A stretch of 64,000 nucleotides of DNA, from the NCBI RefSeq assembly GCF_004345645.1, contig NZ_SLWS01000007.1, forward strand, positions 186,001 to 250,000, read 5' to 3'. The position numbers and the translations under genes were made by a program. Positions within the stretch are counted from its first letter, which is position 1; the number at the start of each line of letters is the position of its first letter. Positions 27,101 to 36,000 of the stretch are shown here, one piece after another. Under the pieces are notes generated by a model, which worked only from the letters and a program-made list of their open reading frames with translations, made no database searches and had not been told where the DNA came from. The DNA comes from Actinocrispum wychmicini (lineage in GTDB: Bacteria; Actinomycetota; Actinomycetes; Mycobacteriales; Pseudonocardiaceae).

Positions 27101-28023
27101 AGTTCCTCGAAGGTTGGGTTGCCCGACGTGTCGGCGCGCAGCACGACGGTGTTGACGAAGAACCCCACCAGGTCGTTGAGGGCGTCGTCGGCGCGGCCTG
27201 CGACCGGGACGCCAAACGGTACGTCCTCGCCCGCGCCGCACCGGGTGAGCAGCATCGCGACCGCGGCCTGGAGCGCCATGAACAGCGTGCACCCGGTGCG
27301 CCGGGCCAGGTCAGCGAGCTGGGCGTGCAGTTCCGGGGAGAGTTCCGCGTCCAGCACCGCGCCCCGATGGCTCGCCGTGGGCGGACGGGTCCGGTCGAAC
27401 GGCAGCGCCAGTTCGTCGGGCAGGCCGGCCAGCGTGTCGCGCCAGAACCGGATCTGCCGCCCGGCGAGGCTGTCCGGGCCGTCGTCGAGCAGTTCCCGTT
27501 GCCACAACGTGTAGTCCGAGTACTGTACCGGTAGCGGCGGCCACGCCGGTTCACGACCGTCGAGCCGGGCCGCGTAGGCCTCGCCGAGATCGCGCAACAG
27601 CAGGGCCACCGACCACCCGTCGCACACCACGTGGTGCAGTACCAACGCCAGCACGTGCGCGTCGGTGCCCAGCCGCAGCAGCTGGGCGCGGATCGGCAGG
27701 TCCGCTTCCAGGTCGAACGGCCGCCGCGCCACCTCGTGCAGCGCAACGTCCAGCCGGTCCAGCGGAGTGTCCACAACGGTCAGCACCAGCCCGGCGGCGT
27801 CCGCTACCGGGACTACCCGCTGGAACGGTGTGCCGTCGCTCTCGCCGAGCACCACCCGCAGGCTCTCGTGCCGGGCGACGACGTCGTCCACCGCCGCCCC
27901 CAGCGCAGGCACGTCGAGGAGGCCGTCCAGCCGCAGGAACAGCGGGACGTTGTAGGTGGCACTGGGCCCCTCCACCCGGTGGATGAACCACAGCCGCTGC
28001 TGCGCGTACGACAGCGGAAACAC
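24118..28023 (-). CDS. NRPS module: C - A - T - TE
   Basis: The 1,301-residue protein starts at GTG 28023 (MFPLSYAQQRLWFIHR), just after a GGGGGTGAG run; the upstream open codons overlap the previous gene in another frame and are not protein-like. Condensation domain: about 1-440, active site HHVVCDGWS. Adenylation domain: 460-960 (YAVFTSGSTGRPKGVLIPH, YGPAECSDDVS, YRTGDLVR). Carrier Ser in FFELGGHSML near 1001. Thioesterase: 1045-1300 with nucleophile GWSLGG. Specificity residues read D-V-W-Q-L-H-V-D-D-K, which I cannot match to a known amino acid. As the only TE-bearing protein it should release the peptide. It is the second gene of the operon. Confidence 0.92.
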   Translation of the reverse strand: MFPLSYAQQRLWFIHRVEGPSATYNVPLFLRLDGLLDVPALGAAVDDVVARHESLRVVLGESDGTPFQRVVPVADAAGLVLTVVDTPLDRLDVALHEVARRPFDLEADLPIRAQLLRLGTDAHVLALVLHHVVCDGWSVALLLRDLGEAYAARLDGREPAWPPLPVQYSDYTLWQRELLDDGPDSLAGRQIRFWRDTLAGLPDELALPFDRTRPPTASHRGAVLDAELSPELHAQLADLARRTGCTLFMALQAAVAMLLTRCGAGEDVPFGVPVAGRADDALNDLVGFFVNTVVLRADTSGNPTFEELLRRVRAADLDAYAHQDIPFERLVEVLNPDRSAARHPLFQVMIAANETRQGDGLRLAGIRTTVLRQTTDTAKFDLSVDFEIRSHADGTPAGVGLAFEYATDLFDEQTVRELAERLLRLVTSVAEDPTCRIRDIPILSTEERDRLLVTWNGPVKREVLVDPAAEVRRWAALRPDAVAVSDGRIRYTYRELAEAIDRVAGALAAAGAGPDDLTAIHADRSAWFVATAFGVLGAGSGYLALDRTLPAERIRHMLADSGAGYLVVSPDVEPVTTDVPVVDLTGGRTVPEPAIGMESLAYAVFTSGSTGRPKGVLIPHRGLSNHLLAVIDLYGLTEQDTMAFNAPLTFDVSVWQALTMPVAGGRVHVLDDDTTRDPLALAGCVDAEGVTVLQIVPQVLRAVLDMWDVDDGSVALFKSLRWMLVHGEELPPDLVDRWFARHPDVPLVNVYGPAECSDDVSISFIDAADDFRRTRAPIGRLLRNTKAYVLDDYLQLVPVGVVGELYVGGVGLARGYAGRPDVTAQRFVANPLGEPGERMYRTGDLVRWNSLGELEFIGRADHQVKIRGFRIEPGEVRAAVERDPAVRQAFVLPREDQPGNRVLVAYVVPAEGAELDVTAVRRGVAEALPEYMVPAFFVRLDELPVTPNGKLDRKALPAPEIPATSGQAPRTPHEALLCALFAEVLGVPEVGVADSFFELGGHSMLAMRLLSRARALLGLEITIRTLFDTPTVAGILSAIDSGSGTSSDVLLSLGGHGEPLFCVHPATGLAWSYAGLLPHLPAGTALYGLQAPGLGAGEEIPADVDRMLDRVLTEIRRVRPAGPYRLLGWSLGGNIAHALAERLQAAGDKVALLALVDSFPGEVWPYPPGVTPEQWDEFSLLSSLVPVASVPDDLPAALPGLRRAAREVLGLDAATFRRLVAVGVNSSRLVAGHRPAPVRGRVLYFAATHSRGPNRPEPSAWESYVDELVIHDLPCRHEEAMDAEFRARIAAVITAELTERR

Positions 28024-28057
28024 ACACTCACCCCCATTGAGTAGACAGGACGCGAAG

Positions 28058-30403
28058 TCAGCGCCGGCGGACCAGGCGGGGACGCAAGGCCGTCGGCGCG
28101 GCGTCGCCCCGCTCCACAATCGACACCACACCGGCCGGTGTCGGCGCGTCGAGCAGTTGCCGTAGCTCGACCTCGACACCGAGTGCGGACCGGATCCGGT
28201 TCCACAGCCGCATGACGGTCAGCGAAGTGCCGCCCAGGGCGAAGAAGTCGCCGTCCGCGCCGACCCTCGGGACCTTCAGCACCTCGGCGAAGATGTCCGC
28301 CACGGTCGACTCCAACGGTGTGCTCGGCGCGCGCCCGGTGACCGGCACGGCCGGCTCGTCCAGCCGCTCCAGCGCGGCCCGGTCGACCTTCCCGTTGTGG
28401 TTGAGGGGGATCGCGTCGAGCCGCAGCCAGGAGGTGGGGACCATGTAGTCCGGGAGTTCGGCGGCCAGCGCAGCCCGTAGGTCGACGGCCTCCACAGCCG
28501 TGTCAGCGGTGTAGCAGGCCCGCAGCACGAACACACCCTCCGCGCGCCACACCAGCACCACGGCCACCTCACGCACGTCCGGCAGCGCCGCCAGGTGGCT
28601 CTCCACTTCAGCCAGTTCCACCCGGAAGCCCCGGATCTTCACCTGATGGTCGGTTCGTCCCAGGCAGTCCAGCAGGCCGTGCCCGGTCCACAGCGCGCGG
28701 TCACCGGTGCGGTACAGGCGTTCCCCGCGGCGGTCCACGAACGCTGCGGCGGTCAGCTCGGGGCGGCCCAGGTAGCCGTCGCCCAGGCCGTCGCCGCCCA
28801 CGTACAGCTCGCCGGGCACACCCAGCGGCTGTGGATTGCCGTCGTGGTCGAGCACCCAGGCGGTCGCGTTCGCGATCGGGCGGCCGATCGGCACCCGACT
28901 CGCGTACCGGGACTCGATGCGGTGGGTTACCGAGAACGTGGTGTTCTCCGTGGGACCGTATCCGTTGACGAACACCGCGTCCGGGCACACGGCTGCGGCC
29001 ATCGCGACGTGCCGCCCGGAGACCGCCTCGCCGCCGACCACCACCTGGCAGCCCGCGAAGATCGTCGGGTCCTGCTCGACGAGCTGGTTGAACAGCGTGC
29101 TGGTGAGGAACATCGTGTTCGCCCGATGGGCGGCGATCGCCGCGCCCAGGTCACCCGCGTTGAGCACCGCGGCGCCGGGGACCATCACCAGCGTGCCGCC
29201 GTTGAGCAGCGCGCCCCAGAACTCGAACGTGGTGGCGTCGAACGCGATCGCCCCAGTCTGGAGCATCCGGGTGGTGGGCGAGAAGTCGACGTAACCATTG
29301 CCGCGCACCAGCCGGACCACCGCGCGGTGGTTCACCAGGACGCCTTTGGGGAGCCCCGTCGTGCCCGAGGTGTACATGACATAGGCGGCGTCCAGCGGCC
29401 CGATCTCGACCTCCGGCGGCGGATCCGTGTCGTGCGGCCGGGTGGGGTCGAGCACCGGGACGTCCACGCGGACGTCCTCATCGGCCAGCAGCAACGCCAC
29501 GCCACTGTCGGCGAGCAGGAAGTCCCGCCGGTTCGCGGGCCACGCCTTGTCGATAGGCACATACGCGCCGCCGAGCCGCAGCACGGCCAGTACCGCCACC
29601 ATCAGCCCGCAGTTCTTCTCCAACAGGAACGCCACCCGGCTGTGCCGGCCCACCCCGTGGCGATGCAACATGCCCGCGAGGCGTCCCGAGCGCTGGTCCA
29701 GCTCGCGGTACGTGAGGGAGCCGTCTTGGTCGCACACCGCGACCTGGTCCGGGCGGGCGGCGACCTGCGCGGCGAACAACGCCGGGATGGACGCGTTCCT
29801 GGGGTATGGGGTGCGCGTGGCGTTGAAGGCGTGCAGTTCGGCCAGTTCGGCGTCGGTCAGCATCGACACCTCGCGCAGCGGGGTGTCGGGCCGGTCAGCG
29901 AGCTGGTCCAGGACGTTCGCGAGGTGCCCGAGCATCCGGCCCACGAACGCCACGTCGTGCACGTGGACGTGGGCGTCGATGTGCAGCCGGTTCCCGTCCG
30001 CGGAGACGACCAGGTCCGCGCCGTCGCGAGCGACGTCCGTCCCCTCGACGACGCACACCAGCTTCGGCGCCGCCCGCACCGCCCGCAGCTCTACCAGCCC
30101 TTCGGTCACCGCGGCCCGGTGCTCGGCCAAGGTGGTGTCGGCGGGCATCCGGGCAACCAGCGTGCCGGTCACCGCGCCCCGCCGCACACCGATCCGGACC
30201 TCGTCGCCGTCGCCGTACTTGCGGGCCACCACGAGGGTGCCGGCCAGCAGGTCCACGCCCGAACACGGACGGGAGAGGGTCCGCGAGCGCCGCAGCGCAC
30301 CGCAGTCCACCGGCAGCGAGCAGGCGTCGCCGAACGGGAACCCGGCCGTCACGTCGATGTCGTCGTCGAACACCAAGGATTCCCCCAAACCCGTCGCCGT
30401 CAC
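28058..30403 (-). CDS. NRPS: partial C remnant - A (branched aliphatic-type) - T
   Basis: GTG 30403 begins a 781-residue protein. Its first 180 residues look like the C-terminal half of a condensation domain (ADLVVSADGNRLHIDA... PLREVSMLTDAELAELHAFN) with no HHxxxDG. This is followed by A (204-690: YVMYTSGTTGLPKGVLVNH, GYGPTENTTFS, YRTGDRALW) and T (FFALGGTSLTV near 722). The specificity residues read D-A-F-L-V-G-G-T-F-K, near the valine-type codes DAFWIGGTFK/DAFWLGGTFK, so a branched aliphatic residue is predicted. Lacking a working C domain, and first in the operon, it is the likely loading module for the C-A-T-TE protein. Confidence 0.9.
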   Translation of the reverse strand: MTATGLGESLVFDDDIDVTAGFPFGDACSLPVDCGALRRSRTLSRPCSGVDLLAGTLVVARKYGDGDEVRIGVRRGAVTGTLVARMPADTTLAEHRAAVTEGLVELRAVRAAPKLVCVVEGTDVARDGADLVVSADGNRLHIDAHVHVHDVAFVGRMLGHLANVLDQLADRPDTPLREVSMLTDAELAELHAFNATRTPYPRNASIPALFAAQVAARPDQVAVCDQDGSLTYRELDQRSGRLAGMLHRHGVGRHSRVAFLLEKNCGLMVAVLAVLRLGGAYVPIDKAWPANRRDFLLADSGVALLLADEDVRVDVPVLDPTRPHDTDPPPEVEIGPLDAAYVMYTSGTTGLPKGVLVNHRAVVRLVRGNGYVDFSPTTRMLQTGAIAFDATTFEFWGALLNGGTLVMVPGAAVLNAGDLGAAIAAHRANTMFLTSTLFNQLVEQDPTIFAGCQVVVGGEAVSGRHVAMAAAVCPDAVFVNGYGPTENTTFSVTHRIESRYASRVPIGRPIANATAWVLDHDGNPQPLGVPGELYVGGDGLGDGYLGRPELTAAAFVDRRGERLYRTGDRALWTGHGLLDCLGRTDHQVKIRGFRVELAEVESHLAALPDVREVAVVLVWRAEGVFVLRACYTADTAVEAVDLRAALAAELPDYMVPTSWLRLDAIPLNHNGKVDRAALERLDEPAVPVTGRAPSTPLESTVADIFAEVLKVPRVGADGDFFALGGTSLTVMRLWNRIRSALGVEVELRQLLDAPTPAGVVSIVERGDAAPTALRPRLVRRR

Positions 30404-30639
30404 CCCGACCGACTCTAGGTCCCGGGTTCCCCCGGCGGCGGCAGCGCGGTCGGCAGGAGACCGGCAGCTTCACCAAGCCGGAAACCACGGTGGCGGTCAC
30501 CGCGGTCCGGTCACCACCCCCGATCATCCGGTTCCCGGTCGAGCACTGCGCGACCGAGTTGCCCACCCCGTTGACGGGAATGCTGGGGTGTCACCCCTGA
30601 CGACCTTTCCCACCCATGAGTGTTCCTCCACGTGTCATC
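30404..30639. other. Intergenic region upstream of the NRPS operon
   Basis: No gene is supported here. It separates the first NRPS gene (minus strand) from IS3 debris (plus strand) and should hold the NRPS operon promoter. I see no convincing -10/-35 pair. Proximity of the IS remnant suggests this is the right border of the NRPS island. Confidence 0.4.
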
Positions 30640-30876
30640 CCTCAGCGATCAAGATCAGTGCGTACACGCTGCACAATTTGGGTGCGGGCTGACCGACATC
30701 AGGCCGAGGTGGAGCAGGTCGGGGATGGGTCAGTGACCGGGTCCACCCACGAGGAGTTGGCCCGGTTGCGGGCCGAACAAGCGCGGTGGGCCAAGGAGAA
30801 GGCCGAGTTGGAGATAGAGCGTGATGTGCTCAAGCGCTCCGTGGTCCTGTGGGTGAAGGACGCGATGAACCAGTGA
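30640..30876 (+). pseudogene. IS3-family OrfA remnant
   Basis: Codons from about 30650 read AIKISAYTLHN, then after a one-base insertion WVRADRHQAEVEQVGDG, and finish with the coiled-coil ARLRAEQARWAKEKAELEIERD and VLKRSVVLWVKDAMNQ. This is the C-terminal half of IS3 OrfA. The first codons of an IS3 OrfA found at 8673 are of the same type, but I cannot show they came from this copy. The stop overlaps the GTG start of OrfB. Confidence 0.65.
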
Positions 30877-31802
30877 TCGTGGCGGAGTTCATCGCGTTCA
30901 AGAGGACCATGTTTGGTGTGCCGCATGCGATCGCCTGCCGGGCTTTGAAGGTCTCGCAGTCCTGGTTCTACAAGTGGATCAACCGCACACCCACCGCCCG
31001 TGAGCAGCGGCGGGAGCGGTTGGATGAGCAGATCAGGCGGTTGTTCGCCGCCTCGGGTGGTACCTATGGCAGCCCGCGGATCGCCCGTGATCTACGGGAG
31101 GCCGGCTGGAGGATTTCGGAGAACACCGTGGTGGCGCGGATGGCTGAGCTCGGTCTGGCCGGCCGACCGGCGACACGGCGGCGGTCACCGACACGACAGG
31201 GCAGACGGACGGCGGCCCGGGACCTGGTCCGGCGCACCTTCAACGCCGTGGCACCGGATGTGCTGTGGTGCGGAGACGTCACGCAGATCGACACTGATGA
31301 GGGACCGCTCTACCTCGCCACCACCGAGGACCTGTTCTCCCGTCGAATGCTCGGCTATGCCATGTCCGCACACCACGACGCAGCCGTGGTGGTGGCTTCG
31401 CTGCGGATGGCTGCCACGACACGAGGTGGTGACGTGGACGGGGGGATTTCCATACCGATCGCGGATCGGAACATACCGCCGCGGAGACCGCGGCAGCCTG
31501 CCGAGCGTTGGGTGTGGCGCAGTCGATGGGCCGGGTCGGGTCCGCATTGGACAAATGCTGCGGCCGAGGCGTTCAACAGCACACTGAAGGTCGAGTTCGT
31601 GCACCGACACCGGTTCGCCACCCGCGCTGAGGCACGGATCAAGGTCGCGACCTGGATCGCGGACTTCTACCACACCACCCGCCGCCACAGCGCTAACGAC
31701 GGGCTGGCCCCGATCCCGTTCGAGCATCAGATGACACACGCACGAGCAGCGTCAACAGTGCAGGTCAGGACCAAAGTGGCACAAACCGTCTCCACGATTT
31801 GA
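30873..31802 (+). pseudogene. IS3-family OrfB with compensating frameshifts in the catalytic core
   Basis: The frame stays open from GTG 30873 and begins with a good OrfB: VIVAEFIAFKRTMFGVPHAIA, GTYGSPRIARDLREAGW, and LWCGDVTQIDTDEGPLYLA with the first catalytic Asp. Between about 31440 and 31555 it is out of register. The correct residues (FHTDRGSEYTAAE..., second catalytic Asp) are recovered only by shifting frame, and a second shift restores NAAAEAFNSTLKVEF (final Glu) to the end. About 35-40 residues are scrambled, so the transposase is inactive although it looks like a full-length gene. Confidence 0.7.
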
Positions 31803-31806
31803 GGGG

Positions 31807-32273
31807 ATTGACAGTGAGGATCTGCCACACAGTGGAAGCAGCGACCTTGATGCCGAGAACGAGAAGCTCGCCGTGGATTCGCCGGTAGCCCCAACTCGTG
31901 TTCTCCTTGGCCAGGCGCAGGACCAGGAAACGAATCGACCGGATCGTGCGTGGTCGGCTTGGACGCCCGGTCGAAACACTGTGGCGTGGCGTCGGCGGAG
32001 CAGATCACGATGCCAGCGCAAGATCGTGTCCGGGCGCACGAGCAGGCGGAGTCTGTGCAACGTCTGACGTGGTAGCCGGTGTAGAAGCGCGGCGAGCACC
32101 ACCCGGTCAGCCTGACCGAACCGCACCCTCGCGTCGCCGAGTTGGCGTTGCAGCACTCCGATCTCGTGGCGCAACACCAGGATCTCGACGTCCGTATCCC
32201 GGCCGGTCGTTGGAAGCAGGCGAAGCATGGCGAAGGTATTCGTGAAGCCGAGGTAGGCCAGTCGCAGCAGCAC
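31807..32273 (-). pseudogene. Integrase-type transposase, 5' remnant
   Basis: The minus strand from ATG 32273 encodes the start of the same transposase type as 8861-9817: VEILVLRHEIGVLQRQLGDAR, FGQADRVVLAALLHRL, ILRWHRDLLRRRHATVF, then frame-shifted pieces of SWGYRRIHGELLVLG and VWQILT. The catalytic rve domain is missing. Confidence 0.6.
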
Positions 32274-32532
32274 GGCTGGTCATCCTGCCGTAGGGCCGCC
32301 GAACGGAGCGAGCGAACGGTGCTGATTCACCGTGTGCAGCATCTGGCCAGCACGGATGAGGTTTTCGGCAAGTGCAGGGTCGGCACTGCCAGACGGTCCG
32401 GGTCCGGCAAGCAAGGCCGGAAGGTGCAACGAGAGCGAACCAGTGGGTGACGCCCCGTAAGAGTCGAGTCGGCTCCAACCTGGTGGATATGGGCCGATAT
32501 GCAGTGCGTGACGCCGTCCATTTAGGACGGGA

Positions 32533-32832
32533 TCAACTCCGAAGCCGTCTGTGTTCGGCGGCGTGGAGGCCGCGGTGAAAGCAAAGGTCACCAGCGCTGG
32601 AGTGACCGCACACCAAGCTGGCGATCGAAGACGAACTGGCTTGGCCATTCCGCGGGTCAGCCCACCACGGACTGCACACGACATCGATGCGCAAGCCGAG
32701 GTGTCGTTGCAGGACGGTGAGTTGGTGACACAGGGCGAGAATCTCGACATCTGTCTCACGGTCGGTCATCGCCAGTGGACGCAGCGCGGCGAAGGGGTGG
32801 GCAACAGCGAGGTAGGCGAAGCGGACAAGCAT
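32533..32832 (-). pseudogene. Second integrase-type transposase 5' fragment and debris
   Basis: From 32832 the minus strand reads MLVRFAYLAVAHPFAALRPL, then VEILALCHQLTVLQRHLGLRIDV, a divergent copy of the N-terminus found at 32273. Similarity fades after about 45 codons. The stretch 32274-32532 between the two copies, and 32833-33032 to the right, contain short frames only and nothing I can assign. Repeated partial copies suggest successive insertions and deletions at one hotspot. Confidence 0.5.
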
Positions 32833-33032
32833 GAGCCGCGATCATGCCGGATAGTGGGCGATCACGCGCCAATGCCTGTCTGGCCTGCACGGAGGTATCT
32901 GTCGGCACGTACAGGTCCGCGACTGGGGCCGCATCGCTCGCCTGCGAACGATGGGCCGGTCGCGACCGATCAGCGGGCGTCCTCGATGTCGTCATCCATC
33001 GCAGGGCGACCTTCCTCGGACGCGGCAACACG

Positions 33033-36000
33033 CTAATCGTCCTGATGGCTTTCGCCGTCCGGGTGCCCGCAGCAGTTCTTGTACTTGCGGTTCGTCCGGG
33101 GCGTACAGAAGCACAGCCTCCCCCTGCTCGGAAGCCGGACGGTCAACCGCATCGCCGCCACAACCAGCCGTCCCTGGTCGATGGCGCGTGTGAGGCTACT
33201 CGAGTCGTCCGACACCATCCCCTGAAGGTTGCGGCCGAACGCAGCGACCAGCACGCCCTTGCGCGTCGCGCGGTACCAGATTGGCAGAAACGACAGGGAC
33301 ATGTCACGAATCAACGGTTTGTCACCGGCCAGAATCGTCAACCTGTCCCGGTCGAGCACGGCTTCGAGCACCGAGTCGACCTCCGCCACCTCGCCAGCGC
33401 TATTGACCTCACTGAAACCGAAGTCCCGCAACGACTCCAGGACGGTGTCGATGGTCTTGCCGTTGTCATCTATGCCGATGCCGCCGTAACAATCGACGAC
33501 GATGCCCGCCAGACCACTGAACACGATGCACTCGGTCTCGAACTGACCATCGGTCAGTCCCGTTACCTCCCCCGGATACCAGATCACCCCCGAAGGGTGA
33601 CAGGTCGAATGCACGAGCGTCACGCGATCCTGAGGGGCGGGGCTCACCACAACCAGCAGTTGCGCCTCGCCCGACTCCTCCAGCGGCTGTCCACACGCGA
33701 AGCAGAACCGACGCCCCTGCGCCATCCGTTCAAGCAATGGCTCAAGGTCAACGTCAGCCAGCCGCTCACGTACCTCCCTGGCCACATGGATTCGCCGACC
33801 TGTCACCGTGGCAAGTTCGCCCGTCACACCCATTGCTGACAGCAACGCCGCCGTCAGGCCCTTCGGAAGGTCCCGCATCGCCTGCAGTATCCGGACTATG
33901 TCCGCGTTGTCGCCGTCTGGGCACCGGATCGCCACCTCCAACACGAGCGCTCTAGCGGCAGCGGACCAGTCACCGTAGGACTGGAACGCCGCCCTGGCCT
34001 TGCTCACCGCAATCAATGCCAACGCTTCGTTGCCTTGCGCCTCATAGGCTCGAGCGAGGCTCATTTCCGCCTCGCCAATCCGGCTGGCATTGTCCAAGCT
34101 GAGGGCCAAATCCCGGCTCTTGGTGAACTCGACGATGGCCTCGGCTGTCGCATTGCACTGCGCCAGTTGTGCGCCGAGGTTGTGGCGCAGTACGGCCTCG
34201 AGGTCAGTCATTCCCAAGCGGCTCGCAAGCTCTGTCGACTGTCTCATTTGGTCCATAGCCTTGTCGAGATCGCCGAGTTTGGCGATGCACCCGGCCTGGT
34301 TGCTGAAGATCGTCAGCATGGTGAGGTGGTCTCGGTTCGCTGCTGCCACAGGCAGTGCAAGGTCGTACTCGGCTGCGGCTTCCGCCCATTTGTCCATCCT
34401 GGCCAGGACGTTACCGAGCGTCAGGCGGCTCCGCATCAACTCCAGCGCAGCCCCACTACTTTCCGCCAGCTCTACAGCCTTGCGCGCGGCGTGGATCGCC
34501 TCCTCTCGCAACTGTCGTCGCGAGTACATCGCCGCCAAGTGGCGAAACGCCTCCGCACGCACCGAAGGCTTTACGGTTCCCGCTGGCGCGTCGGCGATGG
34601 GTCGCAGCACCCTGCCAGCTTCATGCCACAAGTTGTTATGTACCAATGCTTCGCCCAGCAATGTCTGGGTAGCCGCAAGAGACGGAGACGGACCTCCCTT
34701 GGCCAAGGTAGCGACTGTCCTCCGCAGCAACGGGATCGCCCGGTCGGTCCTGCCGACCTGCCGCAATAGGATCGCCTGTTCCTCGATCACCTCTGCCACA
34801 AGTAGGTCGTTACCGGTGCTCTCGGCGATCTCCACACCCTGTTTGAACATTTGCTCGGCGTCGTCATGCTGTCCCATATCACCGTACAACCGGGCCAAGT
34901 GAGCCATCGCTCGCGCCGCCTGCGCCGCGTCTCCGATTCGTAGGGACAGGTCCACGCACTCGGCGAGCGCGGCCATCGCCTCGTCGACTTCTCCGGCATA
35001 TCTGGACCGGACCCCCAGCGCCCGCAACGCCGTGACTTGGCCCTGTGCATCACCGATCTCGCGGTAGATGCGCAACGCAGTCCGCAGCGCCTCGTTGGGC
35101 TGCTCACCATCCACGGCAACGTTCGACAAGCCGAGCTCCATCAAGGCTTCGGCCTCGATCTCTCGACTGCCCATCGCACGTGCCCGACGCAACGCCGACA
35201 TGGATCGTGCCCGCGCGTCGTCGTCCTTGCCGGACAGCCGCAATACGACCGCGAGGTGCGTGTCCAGGTTCGCCAACAAGCCGATCAGCCCAGCACGGGT
35301 CGCCACCTCGACCGCGTTACGAAGGTACTGTTCGGCTTTGTCCAGCTGACCGTTATCCATATGTGCTATACCGAGATTGTCGAGCGACTGGGCCAGCATC
35401 GCATCATCGTCGAATGCACGCCACGTCCGCAGCGTTCGCCGGACCGCATCGATGCCCTCGGCCGTATGGCCCAGACTCAGTAGCAGCCCACCGTAGCTGC
35501 TGTACGCGGCGGCGGCCTTGTGCGCGTCCCCAGCGGCTCTGGCAACTTCGGAACTTTGCCGGAACAGGTCAATCGCCTCGTTGGAGTTGCCTCGATGCGC
35601 CTCGGCCGTGCCAAGGTTGTGTAACGCGCTGGCCAGCCACTGCTGATTCCCGGTCAGCTCCCCCGCCTGGCGAATGCACCGGCAGGCCCGAGTCAGTTCG
35701 TCCCAGTGGGACAGGTACCGCAGGACGTGGATCAGGATGTCGGCAAGCGTCACCGCGCGATCCCACAACTGGGCTTTGCACGCGGCCTCGGCCATCGCCA
35801 AGGCGCCGCCCCTGGTCGCTTCCAATACGGCGAGGGCCCCACGATTGGTCTCCGCAGGTATCGTGGCCTCTTTGTCCAGGAAACCGATCGATTCAGCGGC
35901 GTAGCGGAGCCGCGCCGCATACGCTAGACAACCGTTCAGGATCACCTGCTCACGCCAAGTCTGCTCTGCGTCGGCCGCCTTCATCCGGGCGAAGCGGTAG

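Noticed and set aside
25105..27534. Very long plus-strand open frames opposite the NRPS genes (also 13195-14925 and 28595-30418)
   Set aside because: They are GC-rich antisense shadows: translations are rich in Arg, His, Gln and Val with no motifs, while the minus strand has full NRPS or MFS signatures.
28024..28179. ATG start at 28179 for the C-A-T-TE protein
   Set aside because: The extra 52 residues overlap the end of the preceding NRPS gene, are Arg/Cys-rich and unlike a C-domain start; GTG 28023 begins the conserved PLSYAQQRLWF.
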